Shown: positions 30,499 to 39,562 of the stretch, in pieces
Numbering within the stretch: the stretch's first letter is position 1
Layout of the letters: each line of letters begins with the position of its first letter
From: Phycisphaerales bacterium
Lineage (GTDB): Bacteria > Planctomycetota > Phycisphaerae > Sedimentisphaerales > Anaerobacaceae
Reading direction: 5' to 3'
DNA length: 47,149 nucleotides
NCBI GenBank assembly: GCA_030602885.1
Contig: JAUVYV010000028.1
Location: forward strand, 1-47,149
The notes under the pieces: model-generated
The model's database searches: none
Seen by the model: the letters and a program-made list of their open reading frames with translations, nothing else
Told to the model about the DNA's origin: nothing
Made by a program: the position numbers and the translations under genes

Positions 30499-32886
30499 AT
30501 GAGCCGATATGAGACCGACAGTTTGTTTGCGGAGATGAATTCCCGGCGGGGCGCCGATGACGAGGAGGCGGTGTGCGGTCATATCATCCGTGTTGCATTC
30601 GAATCGGGGGTTGACAGGGAATTTGATTACGCGGTGCCGGACGAGCTTTGGCCTGTCGAGGCGGGCCAAAGGGTCGAGGTGCCGTTCGGGCGGGGTAATA
30701 AGCCGGCGGTTGGGTTTTGTGTAGAGGCCGATGTAGCTTTTGAGAAGTCGTTTTCAGCGCGGGGCAAGAGGCGTGTTCTTAAAAAGGTTACGAAGGTGGT
30801 TGACAAGGAGCCGCTGCTGGATTCGGGCTTGATGGCCCTTGCGCGGTGGATAAGTGTGTACTATATGTGTCCGCCGGGTCAGGTTCTTACCGCAATGGTG
30901 CCGGCGGCGGTAAAGAAGGGGGCGGGGGTAAGCACGCGGCGACATCTGTATTTAGCAATCGATTCCGAGCAGGTGGAAGGGACGGTTAAACAGCTTCGAG
31001 GCGGCAAGCAAAAAAGAATTGTCGAGTGCCTGAAACGATTGAGGGCGTTCGACTCGGAGAGTGCGGCGGAGCTGCAGGCGGTGCTTGCGGCGGTCGGTTG
31101 TACCGATGTGCCGGTCAAACACCTGGCGGACAAACAGATTGTGAAGATAACGACCAGGGCGGTGCTGAAGTCACTGCCTGCGATTCCGGATGGGATGATG
31201 CTTGAGGCCGAATGTGTAGTTCTAAATGACGACCAGCGCAAGGCGCTTGCGCATATAGAGAGACAGATAGAGACGGGTACATTCGGTGTGACGCTTTTGT
31301 ATGGTGTCACCGACAGCGGCAAGACCGAGCTTTACATAAGGGCGATTGACGCGGTTTTGAAGAGGGGTAAGAACGCCATTGTGCTTTTGCCGGAGATTGC
31401 TTTGACGGCGCAGACGGTCCAGCGGTTCAGCGCACGGTTCGAGCGGATAGCGGTGATGCATTCTGGTTTGACGGCTGCCCAGCGGAACGTGCAGTGGCAA
31501 AAGATAAAGGCGGGCCAGGCGGACGTGGTGATAGGGGCGAGGTCGGCTGTGTTTGCGCCGCTGGCTAACCTCGGTCTTATTGTGGTCGATGAGGAGCATG
31601 AGCCGAGCTACAAGCAGGATACGGCGCCGCGTTATCACGGCAGGGACGTGGCGATAAAGCGGGCGCAGTTGTGTGGAGGGCACTGTGTTTTAGGCAGTGC
31701 CACGCCTTCGTTGGAGACGCTGCTGAACTGCCGGAGCAGGAAGCACTTTAGTATAGCTCGGCTGCCAAAGCGGGTGATGAATCTCGCATTTGCGGAGATG
31801 AAGCTCGTTGATTTGAAGGATTACTATTCGAGAGGGGACGGGGTTACACTTATAAGCGAGCCGTTGGGCAAGCGATTAGGCGAGGTGCTTGGACGGGGTG
31901 AGCAGGCGATACTGCTTTTGAACAGGCGAGGGTACAGCAATTTCGTGTTCTGCCCATCGTGTAAGCACATACTCTCGTGCCGCAACTGCGATGTGACTTT
32001 GACTTTTCACAAGAGGGCGAGGCGCAGCAGCGGCGGTATGGAGACGATAACGGGCAAGAGTATTGATTCGGGCTATGCAATGTGTCACTACTGCGGGGCC
32101 CGGACTTTAGTGCGTCAGAAGTGTCCGTTGTGCGGCAAGGGTATGGCGATGATAGGTATGGGGTCGCAACGGCTCGAGGAGGAGCTTAGAAGTAAATTTC
32201 CCCACGTTCGTGTGGCGCGGGTCGATAGTGACTCGATGCAGGGGGCGGACTATTACCGTGTGCTGAGGGACTTTGGCGAGGGTCGAATTGACGTGCTTGC
32301 TGGCACTCAGATGTTAGCCAAGGGGCTGCATTTTCCGAACGTGACGTTAGTGGGTGTTATCAGTGCGGATACGTGCCTTTATCTGCCTGATTTTCGGGCG
32401 AACGAGCGGACGTTCCAGTTGATTAGCCAGGTGGCCGGCAGAGCGGGTCGGTCTGAGAAGAAGGGTACTGTGTACGTTCAGACGTTTTTGTGCAATCAGC
32501 CGGCGATACAGTATGCCTTGAAAGGTGATTTTGACGGGTTTGTCAAAGAGGAGCTGAAGCATCGGGCGGCGTGCAATTTGCCGCCTTACTGGCGGCTTGC
32601 TGCTGTTGTTATGCGTGACAGGGACTATGAAAAACTTGAGGCGGCGGCGAAGGTGATGCGGGAGAGAATCGATGGGATTATTGCAAGCAGCGGTCTTGAG
32701 CTGAAGGTTCGCGGGCCTATGCCGGCGACGATAAGCAGGATACAGCGGTACCACCGGATGCAGATAATTGTCCAAGCCCCGGATGCGGCAGCGATGCAGA
32801 GTTTGTTCGGTGCTTTGCGCAAGGCGGGGCCGATCAGGGGCGGGGTCAAAGTTGCGATCGACATAGACCCTGTGAATTTATTGTAG
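30499..32886 (+). CDS. priA: Primosomal protein N' (replication restart helicase PriA)
   Basis: 3'-to-5' DNA helicase that reloads the replisome at stalled forks. It has an N-terminal 3'-DNA-binding domain (REFDYAVPDEL), Walker A GVTDSGKTELY (Asp instead of the usual Gly at the fourth position, still a valid P-loop), Walker B VVDEEHEPSYKQ, and the eight-cysteine zinc insertion (CPSCKHILSCRNC, later CHYCG and CPLCG). QVAGRAGRSEKKG is helicase motif VI. 795 residues, normal. In many genomes priA follows coaBC in the gmk-rpoZ cluster; here it lies 21 kb away. Confidence 0.96.
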   Translation: MSRYETDSLFAEMNSRRGADDEEAVCGHIIRVAFESGVDREFDYAVPDELWPVEAGQRVEVPFGRGNKPAVGFCVEADVAFEKSFSARGKRRVLKKVTKVVDKEPLLDSGLMALARWISVYYMCPPGQVLTAMVPAAVKKGAGVSTRRHLYLAIDSEQVEGTVKQLRGGKQKRIVECLKRLRAFDSESAAELQAVLAAVGCTDVPVKHLADKQIVKITTRAVLKSLPAIPDGMMLEAECVVLNDDQRKALAHIERQIETGTFGVTLLYGVTDSGKTELYIRAIDAVLKRGKNAIVLLPEIALTAQTVQRFSARFERIAVMHSGLTAAQRNVQWQKIKAGQADVVIGARSAVFAPLANLGLIVVDEEHEPSYKQDTAPRYHGRDVAIKRAQLCGGHCVLGSATPSLETLLNCRSRKHFSIARLPKRVMNLAFAEMKLVDLKDYYSRGDGVTLISEPLGKRLGEVLGRGEQAILLLNRRGYSNFVFCPSCKHILSCRNCDVTLTFHKRARRSSGGMETITGKSIDSGYAMCHYCGARTLVRQKCPLCGKGMAMIGMGSQRLEEELRSKFPHVRVARVDSDSMQGADYYRVLRDFGEGRIDVLAGTQMLAKGLHFPNVTLVGVISADTCLYLPDFRANERTFQLISQVAGRAGRSEKKGTVYVQTFLCNQPAIQYALKGDFDGFVKEELKHRAACNLPPYWRLAAVVMRDRDYEKLEAAAKVMRERIDGIIASSGLELKVRGPMPATISRIQRYHRMQIIVQAPDAAAMQSLFGALRKAGPIRGGVKVAIDIDPVNLL

Positions 32887-32887
32887 C

Positions 32888-32916
32888 TTGCAAACGGTCT
32901 GTGGTTTTGGTATATT
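32888..32916 (+). promoter_or_regulatory. Promoter of tRNA-Pro
   Basis: TTGCAA (32888-32893), 17-bp spacer, TATATT (32911-32916), beginning immediately after the priA stop and ending 18 nt before the tRNA. Confidence 0.6.
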
Positions 32917-32934
32917 TTAGGTTCTCGGTTTAAT

Positions 32935-33009
32935 CGGGGAGTAGCTCAGCTTGGCTAGAGCGCTGCGTTCGGGACGCAGAGGTCGCAAGTTCAAATCTTG
33001 TCTCCCCGA
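32935..33009 (+). tRNA. tRNA-Pro (anticodon CGG)
   Basis: 75 nt: acceptor CGGGGAG/CTCCCCG starting with the C1-G72 pair typical of tRNA-Pro, D-stem GCTC/GAGC, anticodon stem CTGCG/CGCAG around TTCGGGA, T-stem GCAAG/CTTGT with loop TTCAAAT. CCA is not encoded. Reads CCG codons. Confidence 0.95.
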
Positions 33010-33123
33010 TTTTTGAATATAAAGGTGGTAAGTAAGGCGGGAAATGGAGTTGCCCGTGATAAGGCGGGGAGAATTTCATGGCCAGGATGGGCATACTACG
33101 CGTGCCGCAAAACAGGCTAAAAT

Positions 33124-33163
33124 CACGGGCAGTCCACAGGACGCCTCACGGCGGATGCCCGTG
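33124..33163. repeat. Branched inverted repeat (three-way junction)
   Basis: An 8-bp perfect stem CACGGGCA (33124-33131) / TGCCCGTG (33156-33163) encloses two small hairpins: GTCC-aca-GGAC (33132-33142) and GCC-tcac-GGC (33143-33152). It sits in the 286-bp gap between tRNA-Pro and the lipoprotein gene. Nothing else is evident in that gap. Confidence 0.5.
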
Positions 33164-33295
33164 CCACAGTGGGGGCGGGGGAGTTTGAAAGACAAATGTT
33201 TCTTGAGGTGGTGGCGGTGCGCGCATATAATCGGGCGAACAGGCCCCCGCCACAGGGGTGGGGGGGGGTTGAATAACGCATTCGGTGGAATAATG

Positions 33296-33862
33296 ATGCG
33301 AAGGGCAGAACGATTATTGATATTCGGCTATATGGCCCTGGGCTTTTTAGGGGGGTGCGGGCAGCAGGGATATGTGCGAACCGTCGAGCAGGTTTGCATT
33401 GCGGATGCGAGCAGGGCGGCGGTGATGAGGACGGCGGAAGATGTGCTGGCGAAGATGCATTTCGATATTGAGAAGTTCGATGTCGATATGGGGTATGTAC
33501 GGACTCGGCCTTTGAGTGGTGCGCAGTCGTTTGAATTCTGGCGGAGCGACAATGTGGGGACGTTCAACAATTCAGAGGCGAATCTGCAGAGTATCCGGCG
33601 AAGTGCGGAGCTGAACGTCAGCGGGCAACAGGGACAGGTGTGTATCAATTGCGCGGTGCAGGTGGAGCGGCTGAGCATACCCGAGCGCCAGGTGAGCAGC
33701 GGGCGGGCATACGCGATGTTTTCCGAGAGCAGCAGGAGCATGCAGAGGTTCGAGCTGAGCCCCGAACAGAGCAGAGATATGGCGTGGATTGATTTGGGCA
33801 GAGACGAGCAGCTGGAAACCGAGATACTAAAGAGGATTGAAACAGAAGTCAGGAGCCAGTAG
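33296..33862 (+). CDS. Lipoprotein of unknown function
   Basis: 188 residues with a short signal peptide ending in the lipobox LGGC (FGYMALGFLGGCGQQG), predicted to be lipidated and exported. The mature part contains a beta-rich domain (DMGYVRTRPLSGAQSFEFWRS) and ends in a charged helix. No family is recognised. A GGTGGA site at 33284-33289 favours ATG 33296 (or 33293); the frame upstream to 33044 reads through intergenic sequence and is not used. It precedes galE but with a 173-bp gap. Confidence 0.75.
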   Translation: MRRAERLLIFGYMALGFLGGCGQQGYVRTVEQVCIADASRAAVMRTAEDVLAKMHFDIEKFDVDMGYVRTRPLSGAQSFEFWRSDNVGTFNNSEANLQSIRRSAELNVSGQQGQVCINCAVQVERLSIPERQVSSGRAYAMFSESSRSMQRFELSPEQSRDMAWIDLGRDEQLETEILKRIETEVRSQ

Positions 33863-34035
33863 TAAGAAACCAGGAGAGAAGGAAATCCGAATATCTAAAT
33901 CCTAAATACTAAACAAACTCAAAGCACAAAATTCAAATGTTCAAAACGATTCTGGATCCCCTTGGGGACGAATTTCACGGGAATGACAAGGGGGAGACGG
34001 CAACAAGGGTAAAAGCGAAAGAAGAAAGGAATGGA

Positions 34036-35019
34036 ATGAGGATATTAGTTTGCGGGGGCGCAGGGTATATCGGCAGTAATATGGCGGCGATGCTGGCGAG
34101 GGAGGGGCATCGGCCGATTGTGTATGATAATCTGAGCAAGGGGCACAAGGCGGCGATTGGAGGGGCGGAATTTGTCGAGGGGGATCTGGCTGACTATGAG
34201 CTGCTTGTCGAAACGTTGAAGAGCAAAAGAATCGAAGCGGTGATGGACTTTGCTGCGTTTATCGAGGCGGGCGAATCGGTACAGTTTCCACTGAGGTACT
34301 ATCAAAACAACGTTTCGAATACGCTTGTGCTTCTCGGCGCGATGGAGTCGGCAGGGGTTGATAAGTTTGTTTTTAGCAGCACGGCAGGTGTTTACGGGAT
34401 ACCGAGCAAGATGCCGATTACCGAAGATTTGCCGAAGGAGCCGATCAATCCTTACGGTGAGACGAAGCTTGCGGCTGAGCGGATGTGTCACCATCAGAGC
34501 ATGACGGGCAAGCTGAGGTATGCGTCGCTACGGTATTTCAATGCGTGCGGAGCGGGGAACGACTGTGCGTTAGGGGAGGACCATGACCCTGAGACGCATC
34601 TGATACCGCTGGCGATACAAGCGGCGATGGGCAAGCGCGGTGCAGTTAAGATATACGGGACGGATTACCCGACGGAGGACGGGACATGTGTGCGGGACTA
34701 TGTACATATAGAGGATTTGTGCAGGGCGCATCTGCTGGCGCTTAGAAAGCTGGAGGAAGAGCGGGAGCTGACGTACAACTTAGGCAACGGGAAGGGGTAT
34801 TCGGTTCGGGAGGTGATTGAGACGGTCAAGAAGGTTTCCGGCAGGGATTTTAAGGTTGCCGAAGCGGAGCGTCGGGCTGGAGATGCGCCTGTGCTGATTT
34901 GTGATTCGAGCAGAGCGAAGAGGGAATTGGGGTGGCAGACGCAGTGGCGGGATTTGGGCAAGATTGTCGAGACGGCGTGGCGGTGGCATAATGAGCATCG
35001 CGAAGGATATGATGATTGA
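34036..35019 (+). CDS. galE: UDP-glucose 4-epimerase
   Basis: Interconverts UDP-glucose and UDP-galactose (or the N-acetyl forms). The NAD site GGAGYIGSN is at residues 7-15, the catalytic Ser is in VFSSTAGVYG and the Tyr/Lys pair in NPYGETK. RYFNACGA and TCVRDYVHIEDL are classical GalE motifs. 327 residues. AAAGGA at 34025-34030 precedes ATG 34036; the frame upstream to 33937 translates intergenic boilerplate. It is followed 42 nt later by the hexokinase gene. Confidence 0.94.
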   Translation: MRILVCGGAGYIGSNMAAMLAREGHRPIVYDNLSKGHKAAIGGAEFVEGDLADYELLVETLKSKRIEAVMDFAAFIEAGESVQFPLRYYQNNVSNTLVLLGAMESAGVDKFVFSSTAGVYGIPSKMPITEDLPKEPINPYGETKLAAERMCHHQSMTGKLRYASLRYFNACGAGNDCALGEDHDPETHLIPLAIQAAMGKRGAVKIYGTDYPTEDGTCVRDYVHIEDLCRAHLLALRKLEEERELTYNLGNGKGYSVREVIETVKKVSGRDFKVAEAERRAGDAPVLICDSSRAKRELGWQTQWRDLGKIVETAWRWHNEHREGYDD

Positions 35020-35061
35020 GCCGTGCGCGAGGGAAAGGAAGCTGAGAAGGAGGTTTACGAA

Positions 35062-36369
35062 GTGGACAGGATTAAAGGCAAGGTCGTTGATTTTCTGAAG
35101 AAGCACAAGATGGACTTCGAGGATATCGATGTCGAGACGAATGTGAATGCGTTCCTGGAGGATATGGAGAAGGGCCTGTCGGGGCAGGAGAGTACGCTTG
35201 AGATGATACCGACTTATATCGAGGCGGACAAAGAGATTCCTGTGAATGAGTCGGTGCTTGCGATAGATGCGGGGGGTACGAACTTTCGCGCGGCGAGGGT
35301 GCGGTTCGACGAGCAGAGACGGCCTATCATCGAGGGGATGAAGTCGGAGGAGATGCCGGGCGTAAAGGAGGAGGTGGGTAAGGACGAATTTTTCGAGGTG
35401 ATGGCGGGCTACATCAGTGACATGGTAGATAGGCAAGAGAGCATAGGGTTCTGCTTTTCGTATCCGACGGAGATTTTTCCGAACAAGGACGGGCGTGCGA
35501 TACTGCTCTGCAAGGAGGTCAAGGCCAAGGCGGTGGAGGGGGAGATAGTCGGTGAAAATCTGAACCTTGCACTTCGCGGGATGGGCGGTAAGGGAGCGAA
35601 GCGAATTGTGATACTGAACGATACGGTGGCGACGCTTTTAGCGGGAAAGGGTTCTTCGGACAGATTGTTCGGCGGGTACATAGGATTTATCTTAGGGACG
35701 GGGACGAACTGCTGCTATGTGGAGAAGAACAGCAATATTACGAAGATCAGCGGGCTGGATCCGCAGAAGAGTCAGATTATCAACTGTGAGTCGGGCGGCT
35801 TTGGCAGATTCCGGCGCGGCAAAATAGACCTGGAGTACGACCGGACAACGGTTGACCCCGGTGTGCATGTTTTTGAAAAGTTGATATCTGGTGCTTATCT
35901 TGGGCCTATATCGCTGCGGACTATTCGCAAGGGTTGTGAGGAGGGGTTGTTTTCGAGAGAGGTCTGTAAAAAGGTTGATGGGATAGAGGAGCTGGAGACG
36001 AAAGAGCTTAATGATTTTATGCACTATCCATTCGGGGACAATTCCCTGGCAGCGATATGTGCCGGCGGACAGAAAGCGGATGCTGCTGCGATGTATTTTC
36101 TCGTCGATAGAATAGTGGAGCGGGCGGCGAAACTGACGGCGGTCAATCTGTCCTCGGTAGCGATAAAGTCGGATGCTGGGACAGACCCGAGCCGGCCGAT
36201 GTGCATTGTGGCGGAGGGGACAACGTTTCATCACCTCAAGGGGCTTAAGACGAGGGTGGAGTACTACCTGACGGAGTATCTCGAGAAGAAACGCGGGATA
36301 TATACGGATATAGTGAGCGTTGAGAACGCGGCGATAATCGGCGCGGCGATAGCAGGTTTGACGAATTAG
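35062..36369 (+). CDS. Hexokinase-family sugar kinase
   Basis: Phosphorylates glucose or another hexose with ATP. The actin-fold phosphate-1 motif reads LAIDAGGTNFRAARV, followed by the substrate motif FSYPTEI and the phosphate-2 motif GFILGTGTNCCYVE; NCESGGFGRF carries the glucose-contacting Glu. This is the eukaryote-type hexokinase family, uncommon in bacteria, rather than ROK glucokinase. The start is decided by AAGGAGG (35047-35053) 8 nt before GTG 35062, giving 435 residues; a GTG at 35023 lacks a site. It sits between galE and the phosphofructokinase gene. Exact sugar is not known. Confidence 0.88.
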   Translation: MDRIKGKVVDFLKKHKMDFEDIDVETNVNAFLEDMEKGLSGQESTLEMIPTYIEADKEIPVNESVLAIDAGGTNFRAARVRFDEQRRPIIEGMKSEEMPGVKEEVGKDEFFEVMAGYISDMVDRQESIGFCFSYPTEIFPNKDGRAILLCKEVKAKAVEGEIVGENLNLALRGMGGKGAKRIVILNDTVATLLAGKGSSDRLFGGYIGFILGTGTNCCYVEKNSNITKISGLDPQKSQIINCESGGFGRFRRGKIDLEYDRTTVDPGVHVFEKLISGAYLGPISLRTIRKGCEEGLFSREVCKKVDGIEELETKELNDFMHYPFGDNSLAAICAGGQKADAAAMYFLVDRIVERAAKLTAVNLSSVAIKSDAGTDPSRPMCIVAEGTTFHHLKGLKTRVEYYLTEYLEKKRGIYTDIVSVENAAIIGAAIAGLTN

Positions 36370-36375
36370 GCAGTG

Positions 36376-37131
36376 TTAGAGGAGGCCTGCGGTCCAGTTG
36401 ACGAGATTGGCGAGGAGGGCGGCATACCAATTACCGACTTCTATCGGGTTTGCCCCGGGCGCGTGGGCTTCGAGGCGTGAATCGCCCCAGTCCACCAGGC
36501 CTCCGACCCAGTGAGGAGCGGCGTCGGTGGCAAATGCGCAAACCCTTGCCCGGCCATGTGAACCGACAACCAGCAGTGGATCCGGGTTTTCCTGCGGTGT
36601 GAATGTGAAGGGGCCGGCACTGCGGGAGACCTTGAACCTGCGCGCGAGCAGGATGGTGTTGCTGTTCGGTTTGCTTGTGAACAGGTTGAATCCCCCGATA
36701 GCGGGAGGGTTCTTATCGAAGGGCAGGGAGGCGAGGATTTCGTGGTCTTTTTGCTTTTCAATCAGACAGGGCTGGGCGCAATTGATGCGGTCGTCGCTGT
36801 CGAGCATGACGACGGGCAGGGCTTCGGCGATGGGCGTCTTGTTGTAGTCTCCGCCGAGGCCGGTGAAGGATTCCCAGCCGCCAATCATGAGCAGGCCCAT
36901 TCCTTTGGTGACTCGTTCGGCGAGAGAATTGAGCTGGTCGGGAGAGAAATTGTGGGCCGGGTAATCGCTTATTATGACGGCCCTGCAATCCGGGCCAATA
37001 AGAGCGGGTGAGAATTTTTCGTCGGAAGGCAGGTAGTCGAAGCTGATGTTGTGGGCGTGCATGACGCCTGCGAGGTAGGAGGCGGCGTCGGTGAGTTTGG
37101 TATCGCCTAAATAGAGGACAGAGTTTGCCAT
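36376..37131 (-). CDS. Glutamine-amidotransferase-like protein (DUF1355 type)
   Basis: 251 residues with a class I GATase-like flavodoxin fold: VIISDYPAHNFS and GMGLLMIGGWESFTGLGGDY correspond to the core of the 'putative glutamine amidotransferase' family. The nucleophilic Cys normally at the elbow (GxCxG) is absent; the position reads MIGGWES, so it is probably not a true amidotransferase. VVGSHGRARVCAFATDAAPHW is typical of the family. It is on the opposite strand to the surrounding sugar genes, ending 6 nt from the hexokinase stop. Confidence 0.75.
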   Translation of the reverse strand: MANSVLYLGDTKLTDAASYLAGVMHAHNISFDYLPSDEKFSPALIGPDCRAVIISDYPAHNFSPDQLNSLAERVTKGMGLLMIGGWESFTGLGGDYNKTPIAEALPVVMLDSDDRINCAQPCLIEKQKDHEILASLPFDKNPPAIGGFNLFTSKPNSNTILLARRFKVSRSAGPFTFTPQENPDPLLVVGSHGRARVCAFATDAAPHWVGGLVDWGDSRLEAHAPGANPIEVGNWYAALLANLVNWTAGLL

Positions 37132-37163
37132 AGGCGTGACTATAGCAGGGGTTATTGCCGGAA

Positions 37164-37191
37164 TCCAGTTTTTGGCTCAGAAAAAACTGGA
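37164..37191. promoter_or_regulatory. Perfect inverted repeat between divergent genes
   Basis: TCCAGTTTTT (37164-37173) pairs with AAAAACTGGA (37182-37191), loop of 8 nt. It lies between the divergent GATase-like and phosphofructokinase genes, about 80 nt before the latter. It could be an operator or a bidirectional terminator-like structure. Confidence 0.45.
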
Positions 37192-37269
37192 CAGGTTGTC
37201 TGCTCCCGGTAAGATTCGTGTTTTGGGTTGTCAAACAGAACGAGCTGGTTAGTGGAGGATAACTGGAAA

Positions 37270-38466
37270 ATGCTGAAAGGTAGCGCAATCATCGGTCAAT
37301 CGGGCGGGCCGACTTCCGTAATCAATGCTTCGTTGGCGGGAATAATTGATGCGGCACGGGAGTTTGAGGGTATTGAGAATATCTTAGGTATGCGGTTCGG
37401 CATCGAAGGTTTCATGGCGGGGGATATGATTGATTTTGGCAAGGAGTCGGCCGAGACAATCACCGGACTGAAACATACGCCGTCGAGCGCACTGGGGAGC
37501 TGTCGGCACAAGCTGACGGATGCAGAGCTGCCGAAGGTGCTGGATATGTTCAAGAAATCGGACATCCGCTACTTTTTCCTGATAGGCGGCAACGATACGA
37601 TGGACACGATACACCGCGTGGAGGAGTATGCAAAGGAACAGGGGTACGAGCTGATCGGAGTGGGAGTACCGAAGACAGTCGATAACGACCTTTTCGGAAC
37701 GGACCATACACCGGGCTTTCCGAGTGCGGCTCGATATATCGCCCTTAGCGTGATGCAGGCGGGCATCTTAGCGAGGGATATGCAGAAGGTCGACCAGTTC
37801 GTGATTTTCCAGGCAATCGGGCGTGATTCCGGCTGGCTTACGGCGGCAGGAGCAGCGGGCAAGAAATCGCAAGCGGATGCGCCGCACATTCTGTGCCTGC
37901 CTGAAAGGTCTTTTGAGAGAGATAAGTTTCTCGGCGATGTCAAGCGCTGCTACGACGAATACGGGTGGGTCTCGGTAGTCTGCGGGGAAGGTATAACGTT
38001 CGCAGACGGCTCGCCGGTTAGTGCATCGCAGGCGGCGGACAAGTTCGATAATGTGGAGTTCGGAGCGATGGGTGGTGTGAGTGTGGCGATGGCGCTGCAC
38101 AGAATGATATCGGATGAGTTCGGGTTCCGGGGCGAGTTCCAGATTACCGAGTCGCTGCCGATGAGTGCGGCGGACAGAGCATCACCGCTTGACTTTGAGG
38201 AGGCGTATATGTGCGGTCGTTCGGCAGTGGAGCCGGCACGACAGGGCAAGACGGGACTGATGGTGACTCTGGAAAGAGAGCCGGGCAGCGAATATAAATG
38301 CACAACGGGGACGATACCGCTGAAGGAAGTGGCGATAAAGGCCAAGCCCATGCCGGATGAGTTTATCAATGAAGAGGGCAATTTTATAACAGAGGCATAT
38401 CTGGACTATCTGCTCCCGCTGCTTGGTGAGCTGCCCGGTTACGCCAAATTATCATGTAACCCATAG
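37270..38466 (+). CDS. pfp: Pyrophosphate-dependent 6-phosphofructokinase
   Basis: Phosphorylates fructose 6-phosphate with PPi, reversibly. 398 residues of the PFK superfamily: IGQSGGPTSVINAS at the N-terminus, GGND (106-109) and PKTVDND (134-140). Asp109 in place of the Gly of ATP-PFKs, together with Lys135, are the residues associated with PPi use. GRDSGWL is conserved. GGAGG (37254-37258) precedes ATG 37270. It heads a likely operon with the SIS-domain and gamma-glutamyltransferase genes (gaps 45 and 40 nt). Confidence 0.9.
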   Translation: MLKGSAIIGQSGGPTSVINASLAGIIDAAREFEGIENILGMRFGIEGFMAGDMIDFGKESAETITGLKHTPSSALGSCRHKLTDAELPKVLDMFKKSDIRYFFLIGGNDTMDTIHRVEEYAKEQGYELIGVGVPKTVDNDLFGTDHTPGFPSAARYIALSVMQAGILARDMQKVDQFVIFQAIGRDSGWLTAAGAAGKKSQADAPHILCLPERSFERDKFLGDVKRCYDEYGWVSVVCGEGITFADGSPVSASQAADKFDNVEFGAMGGVSVAMALHRMISDEFGFRGEFQITESLPMSAADRASPLDFEEAYMCGRSAVEPARQGKTGLMVTLEREPGSEYKCTTGTIPLKEVAIKAKPMPDEFINEEGNFITEAYLDYLLPLLGELPGYAKLSCNP

Positions 38467-38511
38467 TGAAACGGTCAGTTTGAGTAAATATGTAAGGAGA
38501 TTTTTTTTGCC

Positions 38512-39522
38512 ATGAAAGACGAAGAGAAATACACAAGATTCGCTCTGGTACGTGAGATGATGGAGACGCCGGGAATTCTCAGGCAGTTCAAGCCGGCCAA
38601 CACCGATAAAGTGGTGGCTCAGATAAAGGAGGTGGGCAAGCTGTTTCTGACGGGAGAAGGGTCGAGTCGGCTATTCCCGGCGAAGAACATTATGGCACAG
38701 GCGATGCGGGACGGCGTGGACATAGAGATATCAACCGAAGGGTCGCTGCAGGCGATGGAGTATGATTTGAGCAGCTTCGTGGTAGTTGCCGCTTCAAACA
38801 GCGGTCAGACGAAGGAGATTATATGGCTTGTGAAAAAGATTAAGGATGCAGGGCACGATAAGATTTTCGGGCTGACGGCGAACAAGGGCACGAAGCTGGA
38901 GTCGCTTGCCAATCAGACGTTCGTGCTGAGCTGCGGTAAGGAAGATGCGGTGGCGGCAACGAAGAGCGTGGCGGAGCAGGCCCTGTTCTGTCAGATGCTG
39001 ATTGCGAAGATACAAGGCAAGTTGCTCGATGTGGCGGCGTTGGGTGATGCATATGAGAATGCACTTACGCAGACAATCGACGAGTCGGTCGTCAAAGATG
39101 TCGCCGATGCCGGCAGGATATACTTCGCCGGTAGAAACGACGGGGTGGCAGAGGAACTTACCTTGAAGACGAACGAGATAACACGCAAGAGCAGCGATTT
39201 CCTTGAGGGTACGTACCTGCTGCACGGCGTGGAAGAGGTTATGAACGCCGGTGATGCGGTGATTCTCATAGACCCGTACAGGTCGGAGCTGGAACTTATC
39301 AAGAAGCTTATTTCAGACGGTGTGGGCGCGAAGGTGATAGCTATTGCGACTGAAGATACGATTTTCCCGACGATAAGGGTAAAGGACATCGGAGCGTTGA
39401 CGACTTACGCTTACTTAGCGGCCGGATGGAATATTCTGGTCGAGGTCGGGATTGCTTTGGGTATAGACCTGGACAAGCCGCAGCGCGCCCGCAAGATTGG
39501 AAACGTCTTTACGGAACAATAA
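38512..39522 (+). CDS. Two-domain SIS sugar-phosphate isomerase-like protein
   Basis: 336 residues resembling only the isomerase half of glucosamine-6-phosphate synthase; the glutaminase domain is absent. The first SIS phosphate loop is SNSGQT (95-100); GEGSSR (48-53) and AATKSVAEQA match GlmS strands; LLHGVEE with H238 corresponds to the catalytic His region. The tail DLDKPQRARKIGNV parallels the GlmS C-terminal DKPRNLAKS. AAGGAG precedes ATG. Lying between PPi-phosphofructokinase and downstream of hexokinase, it may interconvert aldose and ketose hexose phosphates. Substrate is inference. Confidence 0.8.
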   Translation: MKDEEKYTRFALVREMMETPGILRQFKPANTDKVVAQIKEVGKLFLTGEGSSRLFPAKNIMAQAMRDGVDIEISTEGSLQAMEYDLSSFVVVAASNSGQTKEIIWLVKKIKDAGHDKIFGLTANKGTKLESLANQTFVLSCGKEDAVAATKSVAEQALFCQMLIAKIQGKLLDVAALGDAYENALTQTIDESVVKDVADAGRIYFAGRNDGVAEELTLKTNEITRKSSDFLEGTYLLHGVEEVMNAGDAVILIDPYRSELELIKKLISDGVGAKVIAIATEDTIFPTIRVKDIGALTTYAYLAAGWNILVEVGIALGIDLDKPQRARKIGNVFTEQ

Positions 39523-39562
39523 TCGCCATTCTGCCGGGCAGAAATACGTGGAGGTAGAGAAA

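Noticed and set aside
33937-34035. Extended N-terminus for GalE
   Set aside because: The extra 33 codons translate intergenic boilerplate; AAAGGA and the family start both point to ATG 34036.
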